Positions 1-6,433 of a DNA stretch of 6,433 nt are shown piece after piece. Every line of letters begins with the position of its first letter. The stretch's first letter is position 1. Under the pieces are notes generated by a model. That model was given only the letters and a program-made list of their open reading frames with translations. It was not told the DNA's origin and did not search any database. The position numbers were made by a program, and so were the translations under genes. The stretch is from Hodarchaeum sp048939265 (GTDB lineage Archaea > Asgardarchaeota > Heimdallarchaeia > Hodarchaeales > Hodarchaeaceae): the NCBI GenBank assembly GCA_048939265.1, contig JBHLPQ010000205.1, positions 1 to 6,433 on the forward strand, in the 5' to 3' direction.

Positions 1-2563
1 CTCAATTCAACAGGTAATTCTGGATTATCTAGATGAGCGAGCGAAAACTTCCTGCGAAAATATCATTAGTTCCCGTCTTCTTATGGTCAAAAAAAGTTCT
101 ATTGAATTCCAAAATAACGATGGAGTGCAATATCTATTAAAAAGTATGAATTTAGCCAAGAAAATAAACAACGACGAAATTATTGACGAAAAATTAGGAT
201 TTCTATATAATTATAGTCAAAGAATGTATGATCGGAAAATGGTAAAAAGATCACTACCATACCTTGAATTTTGTGCCCAGAATTGGTGGTCCTTACAAGA
301 GGGATCTAGTCAGACACATGACATTATTAACTATTTAGAATCAAAGTTCGGGACTTTGATAACTGAAGGAAAGTTTGATCGGGCTTCAACGCATCTAGGA
401 AGTATAATATCTATCAAAATATTTATTGGGGATTCTGAAAGTGCTGGAGACTCCGCCTATTCCTTTGCTAGAACTGCAGGTGATCAAGGAAAACAAGAGA
501 TTGAATTGGAGTTCTTAGAACGCGCATATGATGGTTTTGTTGCTGCTAAATCCATAGCGAAATTACAAGATATGTTAAACTATGTTATCCAGCGAATGGA
601 AATATTTTTCAACCTCGAAGCAAGATCATTGGAGCCTAGAGAAAAATTCATTCAATTAGGGAGTGGAATTTCATCATCAATTTCAGAGGAGACTCGAGGG
701 AATTTTCTTCAGGCAACTACTTTCAAAGCTTTGAATGCTGGACTATTTGAACTTGGAATCAAAACTGTTGATGAAGCCTTTAATGTCATAAAGAAATATG
801 ATCCGAAAGAAGCTGCAGAAATTTATTTTAAAGTTGGTTCCATATTACTTGAGAGAGAGATAGAGAAAGCACTTGATTTTGTAGATAAATCTACTAGATT
901 TGCCATAGAGATTGATTCATTAGGAGAGGTTGTAGATCGAAACATCACATTTCTTGAAGAACAAACTCTCGCATCACCAGTTTTATCTCAAAAATTACAA
1001 ATCACTGAAAAGCTAGAGGTTTTATCTGGAATTACTAATAAAATAGCCAGATTTAATGAGTTTCTTTTTACTTTGACAAAGCATTTTGCAGATAAAGTTG
1101 ATCAACCTAATTTCTATACTGAAACCAAGAATTTTATTTCTAAAACTTTTTATGGGTATTATAACCAAGATCCTAATCATTCAAAGCTACCAGAGATAAT
1201 AACTTGGACTAATAACCATATCTTGGAAAAATATTCAGAAGCAGAGCATCCACAAATGTATGAGCTTGCTATTATTAATCTAGCTTTTCATGAGAAGATG
1301 AAACAAGCACAACAGTATATCGACTTCTTTTGGCAGGTTTTTAATAAATTTATTACTACCGAGGACTTCTCACATGCTACTGCTTATTTTAAGCAAACTC
1401 ATGAAACTTTTATTCGGATGAATGAACCAAAAGAGGTCATCACGGAATTTACAGGACAAGTTGTAGCAAGCCTTGATCGTGGTATCAAACCAAAAATCGC
1501 AGATGAAAAATTTGAGGAAGCTTGGACTCTCATTGAAGGCCTCTTTTCTATTCTTATTGATGCAGGATTATTTGTCCAAGCAGTAGAACTATATCAAAAT
1601 AACGGACAACTTTTTGCTCAACATCGTTTAGATCTCGCATTAACTATGTGGAGTCAAGCAATGGAAACAGCAAAGGGCTTAAACGATACAGAGTCCATAA
1701 GAGCAATAATAAAGACCATAACCGATGAGATTATTCCTATTTATGCCGAGAGGGGAATCCCACCTGCAGTCAACCAGTTATATTCTGCAGCAGCCTCAGG
1801 ACAGGAAACATTGGGAGATATAGCTGCAATGCTAGAAACGACCTTAAATGCCACTCGATATAATCTTTCTCTTAGTGATTTTGAAGAAGTCCATAAACTT
1901 GGAATAAAAGGATTCGAATTCGCTACTAGATTGAAAAATGAAGACTATATATACGAGTTTTCCAATATGTTTTTTGCAATAGGAAGTGGATTGTTATCCG
2001 CGGATCCTGAAATGGGCGTTACATTGATTAAAACAGCTTCAGACTATTTGAGAGAATTTGGGCCGACAGGGCAAGATCACTATCTAGAGAAGATGGCTGA
2101 GATATTTGAACCATTATATAACACCCCTATTACCCAAAAAGTTGCACAAAATGAACGTACCAAAATTCTTCAGCATTTTAAAGATTCAGGAAAGAAAGTG
2201 GAAGAAGGAAGATTTCTTGTAACAACTGCAAAATTGAGTTTTCAAGCAGGTAATATCAATGAAGGATTAGACTTAATCTCACAGGCAACAGGAATATTAC
2301 GAGAATTAGAGGATCAAGATGGTTTAAGTGAAATTGTAAGCGTGTGTTTAAAAACTGCTGCGAACTATCGTGTCGGAACAGATGAATATATTGCACTATC
2401 TCGCCATGCAGCTAGCGTACAAGAGACATCTACTGTTGAGATTTCAGAGGAGAAAACCCAGGAAGCTTTTGGTGACCTTTTTGACGGATTACTTGATGAC
2501 ATGACAAAGCTAATGGATCCAGCAGAACGGGAAAAAAGGGCAAAGAAGAAGAAAAAGAGATAA
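1..2563 (+). CDS. Large TPR-like alpha-solenoid protein with basic C-terminal tail (5'-partial)
   Basis: The frame is open from the first full codon (base 2) to the TAA at 2561-2563, giving 853 visible residues. The 27 codons before the ATG at 83 read as sensible helical protein (SIQQVILDYLDERAKTS...), so that ATG is probably internal and the true start lies left of the window. The protein is almost wholly alpha-helical, with loosely repeated units of about 35-45 residues that have small residues (A/G) at helix contacts, for example visible residues 500-560 and 735-790. This is typical of divergent TPR-like solenoids, which act as cytoplasmic protein-binding scaffolds. There is no signal peptide, membrane segment or catalytic motif in view. 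Residues about 813-840 are acidic and amphipathic (FGDLFDGLLDDMTKLMDP) and the last nine are KRAKKKKKR, which could bind nucleic acid, acidic lipid or a partner protein. I do not recognise a named family. The coding call is firm; the function is not. Confidence 0.85.
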   Translation, partial: SIQQVILDYLDERAKTSCENIISSRLLMVKKSSIEFQNNDGVQYLLKSMNLAKKINNDEIIDEKLGFLYNYSQRMYDRKMVKRSLPYLEFCAQNWWSLQEGSSQTHDIINYLESKFGTLITEGKFDRASTHLGSIISIKIFIGDSESAGDSAYSFARTAGDQGKQEIELEFLERAYDGFVAAKSIAKLQDMLNYVIQRMEIFFNLEARSLEPREKFIQLGSGISSSISEETRGNFLQATTFKALNAGLFELGIKTVDEAFNVIKKYDPKEAAEIYFKVGSILLEREIEKALDFVDKSTRFAIEIDSLGEVVDRNITFLEEQTLASPVLSQKLQITEKLEVLSGITNKIARFNEFLFTLTKHFADKVDQPNFYTETKNFISKTFYGYYNQDPNHSKLPEIITWTNNHILEKYSEAEHPQMYELAIINLAFHEKMKQAQQYIDFFWQVFNKFITTEDFSHATAYFKQTHETFIRMNEPKEVITEFTGQVVASLDRGIKPKIADEKFEEAWTLIEGLFSILIDAGLFVQAVELYQNNGQLFAQHRLDLALTMWSQAMETAKGLNDTESIRAIIKTITDEIIPIYAERGIPPAVNQLYSAAASGQETLGDIAAMLETTLNATRYNLSLSDFEEVHKLGIKGFEFATRLKNEDYIYEFSNMFFAIGSGLLSADPEMGVTLIKTASDYLREFGPTGQDHYLEKMAEIFEPLYNTPITQKVAQNERTKILQHFKDSGKKVEEGRFLVTTAKLSFQAGNINEGLDLISQATGILRELEDQDGLSEIVSVCLKTAANYRVGTDEYIALSRHAASVQETSTVEISEEKTQEAFGDLFDGLLDDMTKLMDPAEREKRAKKKKKR

Positions 2564-2600
2564 TTTGAAGCGTAACTTCCAGATTTGAATGTATTCTAAC

Positions 2601-2616
2601 TCTATTACAGAATAGA
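2601..2616. repeat. Short perfect inverted repeat (TCTATT-ACAG-AATAGA)
   Basis: A 6-bp stem, TCTATT (2601-2606) and AATAGA (2611-2616), closes a 4-base loop. A second, alternative pairing overlaps it: TATTCT (2592-2597) with AGAATA (2609-2614). It lies 37 bases after the solenoid stop and about 80 bases before the transporter start. It could be an operator for the transporter or a weak 3'-end structure. No T-run follows directly, so it is not a convincing intrinsic terminator. In DNA this A/T-rich a stem of this size can arise by chance. Confidence 0.3.
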
Positions 2617-2633
2617 CATTATATCCATCACAA

Positions 2634-2677
2634 TTTATTTTAATTCAAAAAAACATTAACAATCTATTCAAATAATT
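2634..2677 (+). promoter_or_regulatory. Possible archaeal TATA-type promoter elements before the transporter
   Basis: Two A/T boxes could bind TBP: TTTATTTTA at 2634-2642 and CAAATAATT at 2669-2677. The second is centred about 22 bases before the ATG at 2695, which fits a leaderless or nearly leaderless transcript. The first would give a leader of roughly 30 bases. No clear BRE precedes either, and the whole gap is A/T-rich, so the choice between them is inference. Confidence 0.25.
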
Positions 2678-2694
2678 CTAAGATGTGTTATTAA

Positions 2695-4149
2695 ATGAAT
2701 ACACCAAGCTATAAACCAGCCAGATTTCAAAGATTTTCTTGGTCAGTCGCCCGATTTGGCGATTCTATAATGGGGAATGTTCTTTCTTTTTTCGTGATTA
2801 TTTTTTATCTAGAAGAAGTATTAACTGAACCTTCGAATTTTGATGTTCTTCTGGTCACGATAATAACATTTTCTGCAAAATTTTCTGAAGGTTTAATGAA
2901 TGTACCAGTTGCACGTTTATCTGACAATATACGCACAAGATGGGGGAGAAGACGTCCTTTTCTTCTTCTTTCACCAATTTGGGGCTTTTTCTTCATTCTC
3001 GTTTTTTGGTGCCCTTTCACCGCGGATCAGGTTCCCCTAATTTTGCTTTGGTTATTGATAACATATGGGGGATTTCGATGGAGTAATGCTGCAGTTATTA
3101 ATCCCCATCTAGCACTATTACCCGAGATTGCCCCAGAAAAACATCAGCGAACAGATTATCAAGGGTATAAAACCGTTTTTCAACTTTCAGGGACAATAAT
3201 CGGGGTGTTAATCTTCCCTATCCTAAGAAATATCGTTTCAGCTAGTTTTGCGATTGACGATCGGACAACAGCGGTTATTGCGGCAATCCCTCTTGGAGTA
3301 GTTGCATTTTTAGGAATGATGACATCTTTCTTCGGTGTTAGAGAGAATGAGAACGTACAAATAACACATTTCGGTATGATCGAATCTTTCAAGGCTACCT
3401 TTCGAAATAAATCTTATATTCCAAGTTATCTGGCAACTGCAGCTACAGTGATGCTCGCAGAGTCCATGCTTATTGCAGCAATCCCCATGATTGCGGTTAA
3501 TGCTATAGGTTTAGACACTGATGATATAATGGTTTCTCTTCTATCGGGATTATTTGTTGTTACCGCACTTATTGGAGTTCCTTTTATAGTTAAATTTTCA
3601 AGACGAATAGGAAAAGCGCGATTATATTATTACTGTTTTCTTCTTTTTGGAATTTTTGCTTGGTTAACTCTTTTAATCGGGCAAATTCCTTTGATCACTC
3701 CCACAAATACTGTTGATTTTGTTCCACTAGAGGAAGGTTATCAATTAATCATTAGTAGTACATGGCAGAATTTTGTAATAATCCAGACACTTCTTACAGT
3801 TTTCATAGTTGGTATTCCTGTTGGCGGTGTTATGGTCCTACAATATTCAGTTTTTGCTGATGTAATTGATGTTGATGAAGAATTAACAGGTCAACGAAGG
3901 GAATCCATGTATTTTGCTTCCCAAGGGGTTGTGGATTGGTTTTTTGCTGCTTGTGGTGACTTATTGCTAGGTATCCTTCTTTTTGTTTTTGGTAGAGAAT
4001 ATTCGTCAACTACGATTGAGACAGAAGCAGGAATACTAGGTACGGGGCCTTTAGGTCTTTTACTAGTCGGGCCTGTAGCTGGAACGATATTGATCCTAGG
4101 AGCTTTATTATTCAGTCGGTATCCTCTGATGGAAAAGAAAGAGAAGTAG
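2695..4149 (+). CDS. GPH/MFS_2-type sugar:cation symporter-like transporter
   Basis: This 484-residue integral membrane protein has about 12 hydrophobic helices, near residues 24-44, 50-70, 89-107, 112-135, 160-178, 190-213, 242-270, 278-300, 309-332, 357-385, 405-433 and 449-473. Family marks are the cytoplasmic loop 2-3 motif SDNIRTRWGRRRPF (76-89), LLPE with a following QRT (141-153), and ADVIDVDEELTGQRRE (388-403), which matches the D-x(n)-TGxRxE signature of GPH (MelB/LacS-like) carriers. Members usually import glycosides or pentosides with H+ or Na+; the substrate here cannot be read. Positive loops (KFSRRIGKAR, 300-309) and the KKEK C-terminus place both ends inside. By eye, the two cation-site aspartates of MelB helix II correspond to Glu65 and Asn69. 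The start is fixed on the 5' side by an in-frame TAA directly before the ATG; no Shine-Dalgarno site is visible. Its stop overlaps the next gene by one base. Confidence 0.9.
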   Translation: MNTPSYKPARFQRFSWSVARFGDSIMGNVLSFFVIIFYLEEVLTEPSNFDVLLVTIITFSAKFSEGLMNVPVARLSDNIRTRWGRRRPFLLLSPIWGFFFILVFWCPFTADQVPLILLWLLITYGGFRWSNAAVINPHLALLPEIAPEKHQRTDYQGYKTVFQLSGTIIGVLIFPILRNIVSASFAIDDRTTAVIAAIPLGVVAFLGMMTSFFGVRENENVQITHFGMIESFKATFRNKSYIPSYLATAATVMLAESMLIAAIPMIAVNAIGLDTDDIMVSLLSGLFVVTALIGVPFIVKFSRRIGKARLYYYCFLLFGIFAWLTLLIGQIPLITPTNTVDFVPLEEGYQLIISSTWQNFVIIQTLLTVFIVGIPVGGVMVLQYSVFADVIDVDEELTGQRRESMYFASQGVVDWFFAACGDLLLGILLFVFGREYSSTTIETEAGILGTGPLGLLLVGPVAGTILILGALLFSRYPLMEKKEK

Positions 4150-4151
4150 TG
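4137..4151 (+). promoter_or_regulatory. Stop/start overlap (TAGTG) with weak purine-rich ribosome site
   Basis: The transporter stop TAG (4147-4149) and the methyltransferase start GTG (4149-4151) share one G. The purine-rich run just upstream, GAAAGAGAAG, is the only candidate ribosome-binding sequence. Such overlaps are usual for terminating ribosomes that restart on the next cistron, and here the overlap decides the GTG start. Confidence 0.5.
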
Positions 4152-4688
4152 ATTCATCAGAAATTTAGGGAATTGACTCTGAGAAGTTCAAAATTTACAA
4201 AAATTCGAGAACAATTGCAATTATGTGGTATTTCCAAAGGAACGTGGATTGACGCAGGTTGCGGAAGGGGAACATATACTTTTCCGCTAGCCACTCTTGC
4301 TTCTTTAGTCATAGCGATAGATAACAATCCTTACAATATTTCCTTTCTCAAATCGCAACTCCCAACAACGAATGTTATTGTTTTAGAAAGAGATTTCACA
4401 AGAGATCAGCTTTATCCAAACTTAGTCGATGGAATCTTATTTGGATTTTCTCTTCATTACGGACCAAATCCAGCAAAAGCAATTAAGAATGCTTTCAATC
4501 ACTTAAGACCGAGTGGTGAGATAATTATTTTTGAATATACTCGTGATAAATCCCTACCTTGGGTTCCTTTCCCCATGCCTCGGAGGAAATTAATTCTCTT
4601 ACTAAGCAGAATTGGATTCAAAGAAATAGAAACGATTTTGCATAACTCTCGGTTCTATATCATTCGAGGTAAGAAGATCCCTCCTTAA
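4149..4688 (+). CDS. Class I SAM-dependent methyltransferase, small
   Basis: The 179-residue protein has the core Rossmann-like methyltransferase fold. Motif I is IDAGCGRG (34-41), the acidic end of strand 2 is AID (56-58) for the SAM ribose, a further acidic site is ERD (80-82), the strand-4 motif is VDGILFGFSLHY (93-104), and HLRPSGEIIIFEY (118-130) is the usual post-motif segment, followed by IGFKEIE near 155-161 and a last strand. It should transfer a methyl group from SAM; the acceptor is unknown. It is short for the family and has no added substrate-binding domain. The start is GTG at 4149, sharing its G with the transporter TAG stop (TAGTG), which suggests translational coupling. The purine run GAAAGAGAAG (4137-4146) may serve as a weak ribosome site. 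No other Met codon occurs before residue 143, so GTG is the best start. It looks intact. Confidence 0.85.
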   Translation: MIHQKFRELTLRSSKFTKIREQLQLCGISKGTWIDAGCGRGTYTFPLATLASLVIAIDNNPYNISFLKSQLPTTNVIVLERDFTRDQLYPNLVDGILFGFSLHYGPNPAKAIKNAFNHLRPSGEIIIFEYTRDKSLPWVPFPMPRRKLILLLSRIGFKEIETILHNSRFYIIRGKKIPP

Positions 4689-4698
4689 TCCATTGTAA
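4689..4698. other. 10-bp convergent gap between methyltransferase and kinase
   Basis: The TAA of the methyltransferase (4686-4688) and the TAA of the kinase on the other strand (4699-4701) are only 10 bases apart. There is no room for a separate terminator on either side, so each transcript must end inside the other gene's 3' coding region, and antisense overlap at the 3' ends is expected. Confidence 0.6.
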
Positions 4699-6433
4699 TT
4701 AAGCTTGTAATATTGGTAGATCAATAATGAAGGTAGATCCGTGTCCTAGTCCCTCACTTCGAGCAATAATACTACCCTCGTGAGCTTCTAAAATTTTTCG
4801 TGATAAAAACAATCCTATTCCTGTCCCTTTTGTAGCAAAGTTAGTTGAAAAGCTAACAAACTGTTCGAAAATTCTTTCAAGATGTTTTTGAGGAATTCCC
4901 GACCCGTTATCTTTGATTGAAATTTGAATTTTTTCCTTGAAGATTTTTAATGACACGATAATTTGTCTGTTATCCTTCGGTGTATGTTTTATTGCATTAT
5001 TCATTATATTTATGAGGACTTGTTGGAAACGATCAGGATCGATTTGAACGAATGCTTTCTTGTCTATTGAACAACCATTATAAGAAAATTGCTCTCTTAA
5101 CGTGATATTATACTGATCAAACTGAGAATCTAAGAAAGAGCAAATCTCAATTTTTTGTTTATTAATCTGAAATTGTCCTTGTTCAATACGAGCAATTTGG
5201 GAAAGATCTGACGTTAAACGCTCAAGACGATTTACATTGCTTCGTAAAGAATTATAAATTTCCAACCTACGTTCATAATCAATGAATTTATCATGCCTTT
5301 CTAAGAAATCACAATAACCTGAAATTACTGCCAATGGGTTACGTAATTCATGAGAGGTTATTGAAATGAAGTCGATTCGCTTCTGCTCTGCTTCTTTCAA
5401 TATTGTTATGTCTGTAAAAACAACTAGCGTTCCTGAAAAGATTCCACTTTTCGAAAAAATTGGAGATGCAGTGACTAGAACAGGAACTTCTCGTCTATCT
5501 TCAGTTAATACATAGGTTTCATAAGTGCTCCCAATTCCTATAGAGCGTTTATTCGATTCAAATTCGACCGTACTAAAATATTCTGGTGGTACAAGTTCTT
5601 TCCATGTTTTACCAAGAAGTTCATCTTCCGAGTAACCAAGAAGTTCGGCTCCTCTTGGATTAACAAATGTAATCACACTTGCTGCATCCTCAAGTACCAC
5701 GCCCTCTTGAAGCTTCTCTACTAAGAACTGGTATTTTTCCTTAGCCTCTTTTAAGGCCTCTTCAGCTCTCACACGACCTATAAATCTACCAAGCTCTCTA
5801 GCAACAGCATCAAGCAGATGTCGTTCTTCTTTAAGAAAAGGTCCTTCATCTGCAACAGATTTCTCTTCTAAATAATTCACTTGGAGAAAACCTATTCTGT
5901 CTCTCGCTACATAAATATCTGCTCTTAAAGACCAAGGAGAAGTACGAAAATTGGTTGATTCAAATTGTTGCCCCTCAAATTCGAGATGTACCACTGTTAT
6001 ATCAGGATATTGCCATGTTGGTGGAATTAGATCGATAATTAATGGTAGTACTTCGTTTATTTCAAGGTTTGGATCAGAGAGTAATTTTGAGACCTGATAA
6101 AGACAGTCCAATTCCTTAATTCTTTCGGTTAAAGCTTTTTCATATTCTTTCAGTCTAGAAATGTCTGCAACTGTTCCTAAAATGGCTTCTTCTCCCTCAT
6201 ATTCGATTAATTTCGTTGTAAGCAATACATTGAATCGTTTTCCATTCTTGGTAAGTAGATCATATTCTATTGGGGGGACTTCTTCTCCTTTCATATGTTT
6301 CTCAAAGTTTGATATGATTTGTTTTTGGTATTCGGGTACAATTAATGAAAGAAAATTAAAATCCTCCGAAAATAATTCCTCTTGTGTGTATCCTAGTTGC
6401 TCCTCGCATTTTTTATTCGTATAGATGATTTTT
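4699..6433 (-). CDS. Multi-sensor PAS/GAF-like histidine kinase (5'-partial)
   Basis: The frame stays open to the right edge, giving 577 visible residues. The first in-frame ATG (6294) is residue 47, inside a PAS domain, so the real start lies beyond the window. Domains in visible numbering are: PAS 1 (about 1-95; YTNKKCEEQLGYTQEEL, ending TVADISRLKEYEKAL); a GAF-like segment (about 108-220; LYQVSKLL, then DLIPPTWQYPDIT, GPFLKEERHLLDAVA); PAS 2 (about 233-345; ITFVNPRGAELLGYSEDEL to TDITILKEAE); HisKA dimerisation helix with the phospho-acceptor His361 in SHELRNPL; and HATPase_c with N box NIMNNAIKHT (475-484), G1 DNGSGIP (508-514), F box FEQF and G2 GTGIGL (536-541). All catalytic boxes look intact, so it should autophosphorylate. 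There is no transmembrane helix in the visible part, so it may be a cytosolic sensor, although the missing N-terminus could change that. No receiver domain or response regulator is in view. It converges on the methyltransferase. Confidence 0.92.
   Translation of the reverse strand, partial: KIIYTNKKCEEQLGYTQEELFSEDFNFLSLIVPEYQKQIISNFEKHMKGEEVPPIEYDLLTKNGKRFNVLLTTKLIEYEGEEAILGTVADISRLKEYEKALTERIKELDCLYQVSKLLSDPNLEINEVLPLIIDLIPPTWQYPDITVVHLEFEGQQFESTNFRTSPWSLRADIYVARDRIGFLQVNYLEEKSVADEGPFLKEERHLLDAVARELGRFIGRVRAEEALKEAKEKYQFLVEKLQEGVVLEDAASVITFVNPRGAELLGYSEDELLGKTWKELVPPEYFSTVEFESNKRSIGIGSTYETYVLTEDRREVPVLVTASPIFSKSGIFSGTLVVFTDITILKEAEQKRIDFISITSHELRNPLAVISGYCDFLERHDKFIDYERRLEIYNSLRSNVNRLERLTSDLSQIARIEQGQFQINKQKIEICSFLDSQFDQYNITLREQFSYNGCSIDKKAFVQIDPDRFQQVLINIMNNAIKHTPKDNRQIIVSLKIFKEKIQISIKDNGSGIPQKHLERIFEQFVSFSTNFATKGTGIGLFLSRKILEAHEGSIIARSEGLGHGSTFIIDLPILQA

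Larger units (their letters stand above)
2564..2694. other. Intergenic region, A/T-rich, transporter promoter zone
   Basis: These 131 bases separate the solenoid gene from the transporter gene. The stretch is strongly A/T-rich and holds a small perfect hairpin (2601-2616) and two TATA-like boxes. I see no ORF, tRNA or other RNA gene in it. It presumably contains the 3' end of the upstream transcript and the promoter of the transporter-methyltransferase pair. Confidence 0.6.

Noticed and set aside
2593..2681. Direct repeats ATTCTAA (2593-2599 and 2675-2681) and TCTATT (2601-2606 and 2663-2668)
   Set aside because: Six- to seven-base matches are expected by chance in such A/T-rich DNA, and the spacing and order do not form a regular array.
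2805..3020. Minus-strand ORF of 71 codons inside the transporter gene
   Set aside because: It lies wholly antisense to a well-supported membrane protein gene, is rich in Arg/Lys without domain features, and has no supporting start context.
3180..3392. Minus-strand ORF of 70 codons inside the transporter gene
   Set aside because: Antisense shadow of the transporter frame with no recognisable motif.
3891..4157. Minus-strand ORF of 88 codons over the 3' end of the transporter
   Set aside because: Antisense to conserved transporter sequence, including the TGQRRE motif region, and shows no protein-like features of its own.
4693..4711. Repeated TTGTAAT around an AAGCTT palindrome at the convergent gene ends
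   Set aside because: Too short, mostly inside the kinase coding end, and without a T-run or good stem, so not a credible terminator.
6161..6424. Plus-strand ORF of 87 codons antisense to the kinase N-terminal region
   Set aside because: It mirrors the PAS domain coding strand, is Ser/Phe-rich as expected for a reverse shadow, and has no independent support.
1..6433. Mobile element, CRISPR array, tRNA or rRNA
   Set aside because: No transposase or integrase motifs, no regularly spaced repeats, no terminal inverted repeats and no cloverleaf or rRNA-like sequence were seen on either strand.

Overview
This is an A+T-rich microbial window with four protein-coding genes and almost no spare DNA. 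The likely host is an archaeon. No Shine-Dalgarno-like site precedes the free-standing start at 2695, the intergenic DNA carries TATA-like A/T boxes rather than a bacterial -35/-10 pair, and the PAS/GAF-like kinase resembles those common in archaea. A very large divergent TPR-like protein next to such genes is reminiscent of Asgard (Heimdall/Loki-type) genomes. That lineage call is impression only: there is no marker gene, rRNA or tRNA here.

Layout: (1) 1-2563, plus strand, a long helical-repeat (TPR-like) protein whose reading frame is already open at the left edge. The first ATG (83) is therefore probably internal and the gene is 5'-partial. It ends in an acidic segment followed by a lysine/arginine tail. 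(2) 2564-2694, the only real intergenic gap, A/T-rich, with a small perfect hairpin and TATA-like boxes in front of the next gene. (3) 2695-4149, plus strand, a 12-helix GPH/MFS_2-type sugar:cation symporter-like transporter. (4) 4149-4688, plus strand, a compact class I SAM-dependent methyltransferase with a GTG start that overlaps the transporter stop by one base, so the two are probably co-transcribed. (5) 4699-6433, minus strand, a multi-sensor histidine kinase (PAS / GAF-like / PAS / HisKA / HATPase) converging tail-to-tail on the methyltransferase with a 10-bp gap. It runs off the right edge, and the first in-frame ATG (6294) lies inside the first PAS domain.

No pathway clearly joins the genes. 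The transporter and methyltransferase form a likely two-gene unit. The kinase has no response regulator in view, and the solenoid protein is probably a scaffold whose partners are unknown. I see no mobile element, CRISPR array, tRNA or rRNA, and no strong sign of a new defence or biosynthetic system. The points most worth a second look are the solenoid protein with its charged tail, the altered cation-site residues of the transporter, and the two gene models that must be extended past the window edges.
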